Assembly: GCA_026126065.1 (NCBI GenBank)
Contig: JAHCJY010000003.1
Span: 124,001 to 188,000, forward strand
Source of the DNA: Bauldia sp.
GTDB lineage: Bacteria; Pseudomonadota; Alphaproteobacteria; Rhizobiales; Kaistiaceae
Length of the DNA stretch: 64,000 nucleotides
Direction: 5' to 3'
The stretch's first letter is position 1. Each line of letters opens with the position of its first letter. A program made the translations under genes and the position numbers. Shown here in pieces: positions 45,101 to 53,397 of the stretch. The notes under the pieces are model-generated. The model ran no database searches and was not told where the DNA came from. It worked only from the letters and a program-made list of their open reading frames with translations.

Positions 45101-45675
45101 CCGCGATGGAGCGCGGCCGCATCATCCACCGCCTCCTCGAAGCGCTGCCCGAGCACGCGCCCGACGCCCGGCAGGCGGTCGCCGACCGCTATCTCGGCGC
45201 CGTCGCCGCGCGCTGGACCGCGGCGCAGCGGGACGCGGTCACCGCGCAGGTGCTTGCGATCCTCGACGATCCACGCTTCGGCGCCGTCTTCGCGCCTGGC
45301 AGCCGCGCCGAGGTCGACATCGCCGCCGAGGTCGCGACCGCAACCGGACCCGCCTCGCTCGCGGGCCGCATCGACCGCCTCGCCGTCACGGACGAGGCCG
45401 TGCTGATCGTCGACTACAAGACCAACCGTCCGCCGCCCGCCCGCGTCGAGGACGTGCCGGAGGTCTATGTCGCGCAGCTGGCGCTCTATCGCGCCGCACT
45501 CGCCACGCTCTACCCCGGCCGGCGCGTCGTGGCGCTGCTCCTCTTCACCGAGATTCCCGCGCTGTTCGAGGTGCCTGCAGCACTCCTCGACAAGGCGATG
45601 CTCCGCGTGACGGGCGGCGAGGCAAGCGGTTCTCCGGAAGGGGGGCCGCCCGCGCAGGCGGCCCTTCCCATCTAG
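42148..45675 (+). CDS. addA: Double-strand break repair helicase AddA
   Basis: A 1175-aa UvrD-like helicase with a C-terminal RecB-type nuclease. Walker A reads ANAGSGKTYVLALRVV, motif Ia CLTFTKAAAAEMAKRV, the DEAQD box ILVDEAQDTS, motif III FAVGDEKQSIYSFQGA, and motif V MTVHGAKGLEADIV. The nuclease motif LIVDYKTNRPP lies near the end. The ATG at 42148 is preferred since it overlaps the addB stop, giving coupled translation. With AddB it forms the RecBCD-like machine. Confidence 0.96.
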   Translation: MNAPARAVDPTTKSRQSEASDPRRSAWVSANAGSGKTYVLALRVVRLLLAGAAPGRLLCLTFTKAAAAEMAKRVFDRLGRWVRLTDAELDRELFELEGRHPTPEHRAIARRLFARALETPGGLKIQTVHAFCESLLHQFPFEADVAGHFEVLEENAATIMVREARRRVLAQAAADLTTPVGDALRTVVLSASDRSAEDAVGELVENRQLLERWVRATGSLDAALAELRRTLGVDSAPSRAAVEAEIVARAPLRFEDIARLVRLLEGGTTNDVKAAERLAPYLTAKDDAARFAAYRSFFCRADGQLRSGNTLVTRGIKARWPELDDLIPAECARLEQLMDVANAAETYTVSAAALRLADAVIRDYERQKTLRGLLDFDDLIAKTLALLSRSEAARWVHYKIDQGLDHILVDEAQDTSPGQWQVIRALADDFFTGEGAHDRPRTLFAVGDEKQSIYSFQGAVPAWFTRVRHEIEKKAVAAGQAFSGLELTLSFRSVPDIMKAVDRVFRPPSAHAGLASEAKEPVHQAIRHSEPGEVVIWPPIEPPPDAEPGDWADPLDHLGDAAPEMVLANRIARTVKSWLDTGERIAATGKPIRPGEVLILTRKRGPLSEGINRALKANGIPVAGADRLALADHIAVKDLVALGDVLLQDRDDLSLAALLKSPLFGLDEDALFALAHERPHTLWQALKDAADAEPFTAAWEALTQLRRKVDGVTPFAFYADVLGPRGGRKRFAARLGAEAEDVLDEFLAQALAYERTETPSLQGFLAWIRSSATEIRRETETLRDEVRVMTVHGAKGLEADIVFLVDDGSGPVHPGHDDNFLAIADDPDSAEPAPLVWTKGVRGMPKRIKALVDRGRERAKEEYRRLLYVGLTRARDRLIVCGTLASNTDRSGGWHALVSTALMPLTEEFVAIDGSPAYRYRDPTLVAAPPAEEARVVADEPPPPAWLSRNVSGVRVPRALRASSALPAAMLVPRTLGALMEPPDPAMERGRIIHRLLEALPEHAPDARQAVADRYLGAVAARWTAAQRDAVTAQVLAILDDPRFGAVFAPGSRAEVDIAAEVATATGPASLAGRIDRLAVTDEAVLIVDYKTNRPPPARVEDVPEVYVAQLALYRAALATLYPGRRVVALLLFTEIPALFEVPAALLDKAMLRVTGGEASGSPEGGPPAQAALPI

Positions 45676-45726
45676 CCGAGGTCGGGTCTACGCTCCTCGG
45701 CCAATCCTCCCGAAAGGCGAATCTCC

Positions 45727-46044
45727 ATGTCGCAGCACGTCACCGACGCCTCGTTCGAGGCTGATGTCCTCAGGGCCGAGGGGCCGGTTCTCATCGACTT
45801 CTGGGCCGAGTGGTGCCCGCCCTGCCACGCGATCGCGCCATCGCTCGAGGAACTCTCGACCGAACTCGCGGGCCAGGTGACGATCAGGAAGCTGAACATC
45901 GACGACAATCCGCGCACCGCCATCAAGTACGGCGTCCGCTCGATCCCGACGCTGATCATCTTCAAGGGCGGCGAGCCCACCGCCCTCCAGGTCGGCGCCG
46001 CGCCGAAGAGCAAGCTCTCCGACTGGATCAGGAAGTCGATCTAG
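45727..46044 (+). CDS. Thioredoxin-fold protein with CPPC active site
   Basis: A 105-aa thioredoxin: [20 protein letters not shown] contains the redox cysteines, and the cis-Pro segment SIPTLIIF is intact. The active site is CPPC rather than the canonical CGPC, a change known to shift redox potential in thioredoxin-fold proteins. It is about 78% identical to the second thioredoxin at 47118-47435, so the two arose by duplication. It occupies the usual place after addA. Substrates are unknown; it may have specialised away from general disulfide reduction. Confidence 0.9.
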   Translation: MSQHVTDASFEADVLRAEGPVLIDFWAEWCPPCHAIAPSLEELSTELAGQVTIRKLNIDDNPRTAIKYGVRSIPTLIIFKGGEPTALQVGAAPKSKLSDWIRKSI

Positions 46045-46078
46045 AGCCTGCCACGCGGCCACCGCGGGATTCACAGCT

Positions 46079-46606
46079 TCATGACGTTCCGGCGCCTGTG
46101 CGGAGGGCGAGGAGCAGGTCGTCCAGCTGTTCGAATGTCTCGCTGTACTCACCGGCGTTCCCGGAGGCGATGGCACCGTCGAGAGCTTCCTTCGAGGGAT
46201 AGAGCTCGTGCATGACCAGAAGCGTCTTGCCGCCTCTTTCCTCGAAGGTCACCGTGGTGACCTGCCCATCGTCACCACCTTCTTCATTGGTCCAGACGAG
46301 GCGCGAATGCGGCGTCACTTCGAGGTACCTGCCGAAGAACGCCATGGGCTCTGAGCCATTGTAGCCGGCGAACACGAGACGGTACGTGCCCCCGGCACGA
46401 ACATCCATCTCGCAGGAAAGCAGGGACATCCCTGCCGACTTCGGTACCCACCACCGCTTGAACAGCTCGGACCTGGTCCACGCCTCGAACACGATGCGCG
46501 CCGGGCCGTCTACGGTTCGCGTAACGACCAGCTCGCGCGGGGACATCCGTTCTGCCGTCGTGCGGTTCTTCGCGGGGGCAGGCTTACTTTCCATTCTCTC
46601 GTCCAT
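46079..46606 (-). CDS. SRPBCC/AHSA1-family protein
   Basis: A 175-aa protein with the START/Bet-v1-like helix-grip fold of the AHSA1 group: LVVTRTVDGPARIVFEAWT, LFKRWWVPKSAGM, and the C-terminal LVMHELYPSKEALDGAI. The first ATG, 46606, lies inside the end of the ArsR gene, so the two overlap by about 23 bp; ATG 46594 is an alternative. Such proteins commonly pair with an ArsR regulator, but the small-molecule ligand is unknown. Confidence 0.87.
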   Translation of the reverse strand: MDERMESKPAPAKNRTTAERMSPRELVVTRTVDGPARIVFEAWTRSELFKRWWVPKSAGMSLLSCEMDVRAGGTYRLVFAGYNGSEPMAFFGRYLEVTPHSRLVWTNEEGGDDGQVTTVTFEERGGKTLLVMHELYPSKEALDGAIASGNAGEYSETFEQLDDLLLALRTGAGTS

Positions 46607-46949
46607 CGATCTTCTCCTTCCGTTTCATTTCCTCGACAACCTTGTCCAGCTCGTCGAAGCGGGCGTCCCAGAGCTGGCGGTATCTCTCGATCCATGCCGC
46701 CTCCTCCTCCAGCCTCCGCAGGCCGAGCCTGCAGGTCCGCACGCGCCCGATCTTCTCCGTGGTGACGAGCCCCGCCTGCTCCAGGACGCCGACATGCTTC
46801 TTCATGCCGGTGAGGGTCATGTGGAACCTCACGGCAAGGTCCGTGATCGAGGCGTCCGCCCGTCCGAGCTGCTCCAGAACACCGCGCCGGGTCGGGTCCG
46901 AGAGCGCAGTGAACGAGGCGTCCAGGTGGGCTTTTAGATACTGAACCAT
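46584..46949 (-). CDS. ArsR-family winged-helix regulator paired with AHSA1 protein
   Basis: A small ArsR/SmtB-type regulator (121 aa from ATG 46949). The winged helix reads [40 protein letters not shown] and [15 protein letters not shown]. No metal-binding cysteine pair is present, so it is the non-metal type usually found with AHSA1 proteins. The start at 46949 (MVQYLKAH) is preferred over one 33 bases upstream. The ATG sits in the middle of a 24-bp palindrome, implying autoregulation with a very short or absent leader. Confidence 0.88.
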   Translation of the reverse strand: MVQYLKAHLDASFTALSDPTRRGVLEQLGRADASITDLAVRFHMTLTGMKKHVGVLEQAGLVTTEKIGRVRTCRLGLRRLEEEAAWIERYRQLWDARFDELDKVVEEMKRKEKIDGRENGK

Positions 46950-46961
46950 GTGGTTCAGTAT
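46938..46961. promoter_or_regulatory. ArsR operator: 24-bp palindrome containing the start codon
   Basis: ATACTGAACC (46938-46947), four bases, GGTTCAGTAT (46952-46961): perfect 10-bp arms. The predicted ArsR start codon, read on the minus strand, is at the centre, and residues MVQY are encoded by the operator itself. Binding of the ArsR dimer would block both transcription and the start region. Confidence 0.7.
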
Positions 46962-47117
46962 TGGCGTACGGATTGGCGGCATGCAAGGGGGGCTACCGCA
47001 TGGCGCCGCGACCCGCCCACGCCTGCGCCGCGGGGCCGCGTTTCCGTGATGGCCCCGTGCCTTGACCCGATGCCTTGGGGTTCCTACGTTTCTGGCTCAT
47101 CCTTCCATGAGGTTCCC

Positions 47118-47435
47118 ATGCCCAATCACGTGACCGACGCATCCTTCGATGCGGACGTGCTGAAGTCCGAAGGTCCGGTCGTCGTCGACTTCTGGGCCGA
47201 ATGGTGCGGTCCGTGCCATGCGATTGCCCCGGCGCTCGAAGAGCTCGCTGGCGAACTCACGGGCAAGGTGACCATCGCAAAACTCAACATCGACGAGAAT
47301 CCGAAGACCGCCATCAAGTATGGCGTCCGCTCGATTCCGACGCTGATCATGTTCAAGAACGGCGAGCCGATGGCCATGCAGGTCGGCGCCGCCCCCAAGA
47401 GCCGCCTGTCGGACTGGATCAAGAAGGCGATCTAG
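47118..47435 (+). CDS. trxA: Thioredoxin (CGPC)
   Basis: A 105-aa canonical thioredoxin with [20 protein letters not shown] and SIPTLIMF. It is a general cytoplasmic protein-disulfide reductant, recharged by thioredoxin reductase. The ATG at 47118 ([10 protein letters not shown]) follows GAGGTT. It is a near-copy of the CPPC thioredoxin upstream, separated from it by the ArsR-AHSA1 pair. It converges with folC and ends at a strong hairpin. This copy is the probable housekeeping TrxA. Confidence 0.94.
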   Translation: MPNHVTDASFDADVLKSEGPVVVDFWAEWCGPCHAIAPALEELAGELTGKVTIAKLNIDENPKTAIKYGVRSIPTLIMFKNGEPMAMQVGAAPKSRLSDWIKKAI

Positions 47436-47459
47436 CTTCGCCTATCCTCCCGCGTTCCC

Positions 47460-47487
47460 GAAGGCCGCGCCGCAAAGCGCGGCCTTC
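47460..47487. terminator. Bidirectional hairpin terminator between trxA and folC
   Basis: GAAGGCCGCGC (47460-47470) pairs perfectly with GCGCGGCCTTC (47477-47487) around CGCAAA. It lies 25 bp after the trxA stop and 15 bp before the folC stop. There is no long T run, so termination may be partly by convergent transcription. Confidence 0.7.
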
Positions 47488-47501
47488 GTCGCGTTCGGGC
47501 G

Positions 47502-48827
47502 TCAGCGCGGCGGGGTGCCGTTGCGGTCGAGGACCATGCCCGCGAGGAAGAGAGAGCCGCAGATCAGCACGCGCGGTGGCGCGCTCTCGCTGAAGGCGGC
47601 GATGGCGTCGATCGCGGCCTCGACGCTCTCCGCCGGATTGGCATCGATGCCGACCGAGCGCGCCACCGAGGCAAGCTCTTCCGCCGAGAAACTCTCATGG
47701 CCGCCGATCGGCACGGTGGTCACGGAGCGCGCGAGCCCGGCGAAAGGAGCGAGGAATCCCGCCGGGTTCTTCGTCGTCAGCATGCCCATGATGAGGTGGA
47801 GCGGCCGCGGCGCGCGCTCCTCGAGGTCGGCCATCGTCTCGGCGACGACGGCGCCGGCCCCAGGATTGTGGCCGCCGTCGAGCCACAGTTCGCCGATGGC
47901 GGAACCACCGCGCTCGACCAGCCGGCCGGCCGTCAGCCACTGCATGCGGGCGGGCCATTCCGCCGTCAGTAACCCGGTCTCGATCGCCCTCGCGGGCAGG
48001 CGGATGCCGGCGGCCCGCAACGTCGCGATTGCCGCGCCCGCGTTGGTGTATTGGTGCCGGCCGACGAGCTTCGGCGGCGGCAGGTCGAGGAGCCCGTCCT
48101 CGTCCTGGAAGACGAGCCGGCCGCGCTCGGCGAACGCCATCCAGTCGCGGTTGGCGGCGTGGAGCGGCGCGTTGAGCCGCGCGGCCGTGCGCTCGAGCAC
48201 GTCGAGGGCCTCGGGCGGCTGCGGCGAGGTGATCACCGGAACGCCGCGCTTGATGATGCCGGCCTTTTCGACGGCGATTCCCTCGAGCGTCGTGCCGAGG
48301 AAGCGTTCATGGTCCATCGACAGCGGGGTGATGACGGTGGCGACCGGCGCTTCCACGACGTTCGTGGCGTCGAGCCGGCCGCCGAGGCCGACTTCAAGCA
48401 GCGTGTAGTCCGCCGGCGCCTCGGCGAAGAGGAGGAAGGCGGCCGCGGTGGTGATCTCGAAATGGGTGATCGGCGCGCCGGCATTGGCCGCCTCGACGCG
48501 CAGCAGTGCGTCCGTCAGCGCATCGTCGCCGACGATCTTCGCCCGGTCCCTGCCGCCGATCCGGACGCGCTCATGGAAGCGGACGAGGTGTGGCGAGGTG
48601 TAGACGTGGACGCGCTTCCCGGCGCCTTCGAGCATCGCCCGGAGGAAGGCGGTCACGGAGCCCTTGCCGTTGGTGCCGGCGACATGGATCACCGGCGGAA
48701 TCCGCCTGTCCGGCCGTCCCAGCGTTTCGAGCAGGCGCTCGATCCGCTCGAGCGACAGGTCGATTTCGGTTGGATGCAGATGCATCAACCGCTCCAGGAT
48801 GGGACTGGACCGATCCATGACAGGCAT
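47502..48827 (-). CDS. folC: Bifunctional folylpolyglutamate synthase / dihydrofolate synthase
   Basis: Adds glutamate to dihydropteroate and to folates. The 441-aa protein (ATG 48827; ATG 48818 possible) has the Mur-ligase-like P-loop VIHVAGTNGKGSVTAFL, then YTSPHLVRFHERVRIGG, an omega-loop region and LLEVGLGGRLDATNVV. The C-terminal domain includes ELWLDGGHNPGA and LIMGMLTTKNPAGF. It follows accD by 23 bp in the trpFBA-accD-folC block that is conserved across alphaproteobacteria. Confidence 0.96.
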   Translation of the reverse strand: MPVMDRSSPILERLMHLHPTEIDLSLERIERLLETLGRPDRRIPPVIHVAGTNGKGSVTAFLRAMLEGAGKRVHVYTSPHLVRFHERVRIGGRDRAKIVGDDALTDALLRVEAANAGAPITHFEITTAAAFLLFAEAPADYTLLEVGLGGRLDATNVVEAPVATVITPLSMDHERFLGTTLEGIAVEKAGIIKRGVPVITSPQPPEALDVLERTAARLNAPLHAANRDWMAFAERGRLVFQDEDGLLDLPPPKLVGRHQYTNAGAAIATLRAAGIRLPARAIETGLLTAEWPARMQWLTAGRLVERGGSAIGELWLDGGHNPGAGAVVAETMADLEERAPRPLHLIMGMLTTKNPAGFLAPFAGLARSVTTVPIGGHESFSAEELASVARSVGIDANPAESVEAAIDAIAAFSESAPPRVLICGSLFLAGMVLDRNGTPPR

Positions 48828-48850
48828 CTTGTTGGTGGGGCTGGCGGCGG

Positions 48851-49804
48851 CTATGCGCCGGTTCGGACGGCGTTGCCTTCGATGACCATCGGCACGTCCG
48901 ATGGCGCCGGGATCGCCCGGCTCTCGTCGTTGGCGGCGCTCGCCTCGAGGTCGGCGGGCGAGGTGAGGAGCCGGCACAGCCGCGCGATGACTTCGCGGAG
49001 ATTGTGGCGGTGGACGACCATGTCGACCATGCCATGGTCGCGGAGATACTCCGCCCGCTGGAACCCTTCGGGCAGCTTCTCGCGGATGGTCTGTTCGATG
49101 ACGCGCGGGCCGGCGAAGCCGATGAGGGCGCCCGGCTCGGCGATGTGGACGTCGCCCAGCATCGCATAAGACGCCGTCACGCCGCCGGTCGTCGGATTGG
49201 TGAGGACGACGATGAACGGCAGCCGCGCCTCGCGGAGCTGCTGCACGGCGATCGTGGTGCGCGGCATCTGCATAAGCGACATGATGCCTTCCTGCATGCG
49301 CGCCCCACCCGAGGCGGCAAAGATCACGAAGGGCTCCTTGCGGTCGCGCGCATTGTCGAGGCCGGTGATGATGGCTTCGCCCGCCGCCATCCCGAGCGAT
49401 CCGCCCATGAAGTCGAAATCCTGCACCGCGGCGGTCAGCGGCACGCCCTCGACCGTGCCCGAGCCGAGGAGCACGGCGTCCTGGAGGCCGGTTTTGGTCC
49501 GGGCGTCACGGAGGCGGTCGGTGTACTTGCGCTCGTCGCGGAACTTCAGCGGATCGACCGGCACTTCCGGTACCGGGATCTCCTGCCATGCCGCCTCGTC
49601 GAAGAAGTAGTCGAGGCGGCGGCGCGCGCCCATCCGCATGTGGAAGCCCGAGCCGGGCACCACGAAGTGGTTGTTCTCGAGGTCGCGGTGAAAGACCATC
49701 TCGCCGGTCTCGGGACACTTGATCCAGAGGTTTTCCGGTACTTCGCGCTTGGCCCCGAGGATGCCGCGGATTTTTGGCCGGACGAGATTGTTGATCCAGT
49801 TCAC
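48851..49804 (-). CDS. accD: Acetyl-CoA carboxylase carboxyltransferase subunit beta
   Basis: One subunit of the carboxyltransferase that makes malonyl-CoA, pairing with AccA. The 317-aa protein starts at GTG 49804 ([16 protein letters not shown]). The crotonase-like core is intact: [54 protein letters not shown]. The N-terminal zinc ribbon is degenerate: only C30 of the four cysteines remains, with Thr33, Val49 and Ser52 at the others. It lies between trpA and folC. Confidence 0.95.
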   Translation of the reverse strand: MNWINNLVRPKIRGILGAKREVPENLWIKCPETGEMVFHRDLENNHFVVPGSGFHMRMGARRRLDYFFDEAAWQEIPVPEVPVDPLKFRDERKYTDRLRDARTKTGLQDAVLLGSGTVEGVPLTAAVQDFDFMGGSLGMAAGEAIITGLDNARDRKEPFVIFAASGGARMQEGIMSLMQMPRTTIAVQQLREARLPFIVVLTNPTTGGVTASYAMLGDVHIAEPGALIGFAGPRVIEQTIREKLPEGFQRAEYLRDHGMVDMVVHRHNLREVIARLCRLLTSPADLEASAANDESRAIPAPSDVPMVIEGNAVRTGA

Positions 49805-49854
49805 GATGACTCTTCCGTGGACACGAGGAGAGGACTCAGCGCCCCACCCCCATT

Positions 49855-50691
49855 CTACTCCGCTGCGGCCATGCGCGCCAAACGCGCCCCGCCCGCGAGC
49901 TCCGAAACAAGGCCGAGAACCGCCGCCGGCGTCTCGGGCCGCGCCTTCCCGGCGGAATCGAGTGTTCCCGCGATGGCATTGACGAGCGCTGAGCCCACCA
50001 CCACGCCGTCCGCCGTCCGCCCGAGGGCTGCCGCCTGGACGGCCGTCTTCACGCCGAAGCCGACCGCCACCGGTAATGTGGTGTGCCCCTTGATCCGCGC
50101 AACGGCGGTCGCGACTTTCGACGTGTCGGGCGACGCGGTTCCGGTGATCCCGAGGATCGAGACGTAGTAGACGAAGCCCGACGTGTTGTTCAGCACCGCC
50201 GGCAGGCGCTTGTCGTCGGTCGTCGGTGTCGCGAGGCGGATGAAGTTGATGCCGTGCTTCATCGCCGGCACGCACAGCTCGTCGTCGGCCTCGGGCGGCA
50301 GGTCGACCACGATCAGTCCGTCGACGCCCGCCGCAGCCGCCGCCGCGAGGAAGCGCTCGTTCCCGTAGGAATAGATCGGGTTGTAGTAGCCCATCAGCAC
50401 GATCGGGGTGTTCGCATCGCCCTCGCGGAAGGCGCGCACCATGCCCAGCGTCCGGTCCATCGTCTGCCCGCCGCGGAGCGCCCGCTCCGACGCGCGCTGG
50501 ATCGGCGGCCCCTCGGCCATCGGATCCGAGAACGGCATGCCGAGCTCGATCACGTCCGCCCCCGCGGCCGGCAGGCCCTTCAGGATCGCCAGCGACGTGT
50601 CGTAGTCCGGGTCCCCCGCCGTGACGAACGTGACGAGCGCTGGCCGCCCTTCGGCGGCACACGCGGCAAAACGGGCTGCGATACGGGTCAC
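49855..50691 (-). CDS. trpA: Tryptophan synthase alpha chain
   Basis: Cleaves indole-3-glycerol phosphate to indole and glyceraldehyde-3-phosphate and passes indole to TrpB. The 278-aa protein has the TIM-barrel segments [17 protein letters not shown], catalytic E49 in [33 protein letters not shown], and the phosphate loop [10 protein letters not shown]. Where E. coli has catalytic Asp60 (ADGP) this protein has Glu60 (AEGP). It starts with GTG at 50691, overlapping the inserted DUF559 gene by 4 bp (GTGA). Confidence 0.96.
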   Translation of the reverse strand: MTRIAARFAACAAEGRPALVTFVTAGDPDYDTSLAILKGLPAAGADVIELGMPFSDPMAEGPPIQRASERALRGGQTMDRTLGMVRAFREGDANTPIVLMGYYNPIYSYGNERFLAAAAAAGVDGLIVVDLPPEADDELCVPAMKHGINFIRLATPTTDDKRLPAVLNNTSGFVYYVSILGITGTASPDTSKVATAVARIKGHTTLPVAVGFGVKTAVQAAALGRTADGVVVGSALVNAIAGTLDSAGKARPETPAAVLGLVSELAGGARLARMAAAE

Positions 50692-51095
50692 GTGGCGTTC
50701 CCTGTCACTGCGATCGGCGGCCGGCGGTCGCTCGCGGCCAGCCGGGCTTCGACAGCGGCGTATATGGTTTCGAGGCAGCCGTCGAGATTAGTGAAGATCT
50801 CGGTGTTCCAGAGGCGGATGACGCGAAAGCCTTCGCTTTCGAGCCACGCGTCCCGGATGGGATCCCGCTTGCTCTCACTGTGGCCGGAGCCATCGACCTC
50901 AATGACCAGCTTTGCCTTCAGGTGGGCGAAGTCGGCGATGTATCGGCCGATCGGCACCTGCTTGCGCCAGTGCCCTTCGGCGACGGGAACCCGGTATCGG
51001 AGGGCCCGCCAGAGACGCCGCTCGGGCTCCGTCATCGCGTGGCGAAGACGTGTCGCCTGCCTTCGCGTTCGCGTCGGAATATTGGAATGCGGCAT
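50688..51095 (-). CDS. DUF559 endonuclease-like protein inserted in the trp cluster
   Basis: A 135-aa protein of the DUF559 group, related in fold to VSR/restriction-type nucleases: [43 protein letters not shown], and [20 protein letters not shown]. The Asp and Glu of IADF and IEVD match the nuclease core. No biological role is established. The ATG at 51095 begins the conserved part; an upstream open frame runs through a palindromic repeat and is rejected. It overlaps trpA by 4 bp, so it has become part of the trp transcript. Confidence 0.85.
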   Translation of the reverse strand: MPHSNIPTRTRRQATRLRHAMTEPERRLWRALRYRVPVAEGHWRKQVPIGRYIADFAHLKAKLVIEVDGSGHSESKRDPIRDAWLESEGFRVIRLWNTEIFTNLDGCLETIYAAVEARLAASDRRPPIAVTGNAT

Positions 51096-51138
51096 TGCCT
51101 GCGCCTGTCGGATCACGCTCCACTGGCACGGCCCATCG

Positions 51139-51245
51139 CCCCCTCCCCCCTTGTGGGGGAGGGCTGGGGAGGGGGACTCTCGGCAGCGCGATATCCTGCT
51201 GGGCCGAAAGTCCCCACCCCAACCCTCCCCACAAGGGGGAGGGGG
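51139..51245. repeat. Large palindromic intergenic repeat (CCCTCCCC...GGGGAGGG type)
   Basis: Two GC-rich arms (about 51139-51178 and 51209-51245) are inverted copies of each other around a 30-bp centre. Each arm also contains its own small palindrome around TTGTGGGG. The form is that of a dispersed extragenic palindrome frequent in Hyphomicrobiales. It sits between the trpB stop and the DUF559 start; no gene is seen in that 239-bp gap. Confidence 0.75.
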
Positions 51246-51334
51246 AACGATGGCAGTGCCCTGGAGCAGGATCATCAGCGCTCAAGATATCAGAAGTAAG
51301 CCGAGATCAGCCGAGCCGCACCTGCACGACCACA

Positions 51335-52551
<1,217 letters not shown>

Positions 52552-52552
<1 letters not shown>

Positions 52553-53235
52553 CAGGCGGCACTCACGGAAGCGGGAGGGGCGGAGAGGCGCGAATCCGCG
52601 AGGCGTGCCTCTGTGATGAAGGCGGCGATCAGGTTCTCGTCCTTCTTCCCCGGCGCCGTCTCGACGCCGGAGGAGACGTCGACCGCTGCCGGGCGGGCGA
52701 CGGCCATCGCCTCGGCGACATTGCCGGGATGGAGGCCGCCGGACAGCATGAAGCGAAGGTCCGGCGCCAGGCCGGAAAGGAGCGTCCAGTCGAAGGTCAC
52801 GCCATGCCCGCCGGGACGGAGCGCGCCGACGGGAGGCTTGGCGTCGAACAGGATCGTGTCGGCGGCGTCGCGATAGGCGGCGACGTCTTCAAGGTCGTGA
52901 TGCGTCCGGACCGCGATCGACTTGATCACCGGCAGGCCGAAGCGCGCCTTCACCTCCGCCACGCGTTCGGGCGTCTCGCGGCCGTGCAGCTGGAACTGCG
53001 TCGGACGCACGCGCTCCGCGATCTCGGCAAGGTCCGTGTCGGAGGCGTCGACGACCAGGGCGACTGCACCGGCCCGGCTTCCGACGATGTCGCGGAGCTT
53101 CGATGCCCACGCAGTCCCGACGTTCCGCGGGCTCGCGAGGTGAAAGACGAAGCCCACGAGGTCGGCGCCCGCGTCCAGCGCGGCGCGGAGCGTCTTTTCC
53201 TCTGAGAGTCCGCAGATTTTCACGACGATGGCCAT
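52552..53235 (-). CDS. trpF: Phosphoribosylanthranilate isomerase
   Basis: Catalyses the Amadori rearrangement of phosphoribosylanthranilate in tryptophan synthesis. The 227-aa TIM-barrel protein starts at ATG 53235 ([10 protein letters not shown]) with the catalytic Cys in KICGL; an ATG at 53247 is the alternative. Further motifs are [32 protein letters not shown] and [13 protein letters not shown], and [15 protein letters not shown] near the end. It begins the trpF-trpB-trpA-accD-folC block. Confidence 0.96.
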
Positions 53236-53397
53236 CGCGCGATGCATTCGCACAGATGCCCTCGGCCTGTCCAATGCGACGGCCGTGCGCGGGGCGGCGC
53301 CACCGTCGCGAAATTGCTTGCGGCTCAATAATATGTATTGAACACTCAGGAAATAACAATCGCGCGCAAGGCGGCGCCGCGATGGGGGGATGGAAGC

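Noticed and set aside
51127..51250. CRISPR array or insertion sequence in the trp cluster
   Set aside because: There are only two inverted arms, no regular spacers and no transposase gene; it is a single extragenic palindrome.
51096..51275. N-terminal extension of the DUF559 protein through the palindromic repeat
   Set aside because: The extension is translated repeat sequence (Pro/Gly-rich) and family similarity begins at ATG 51095.
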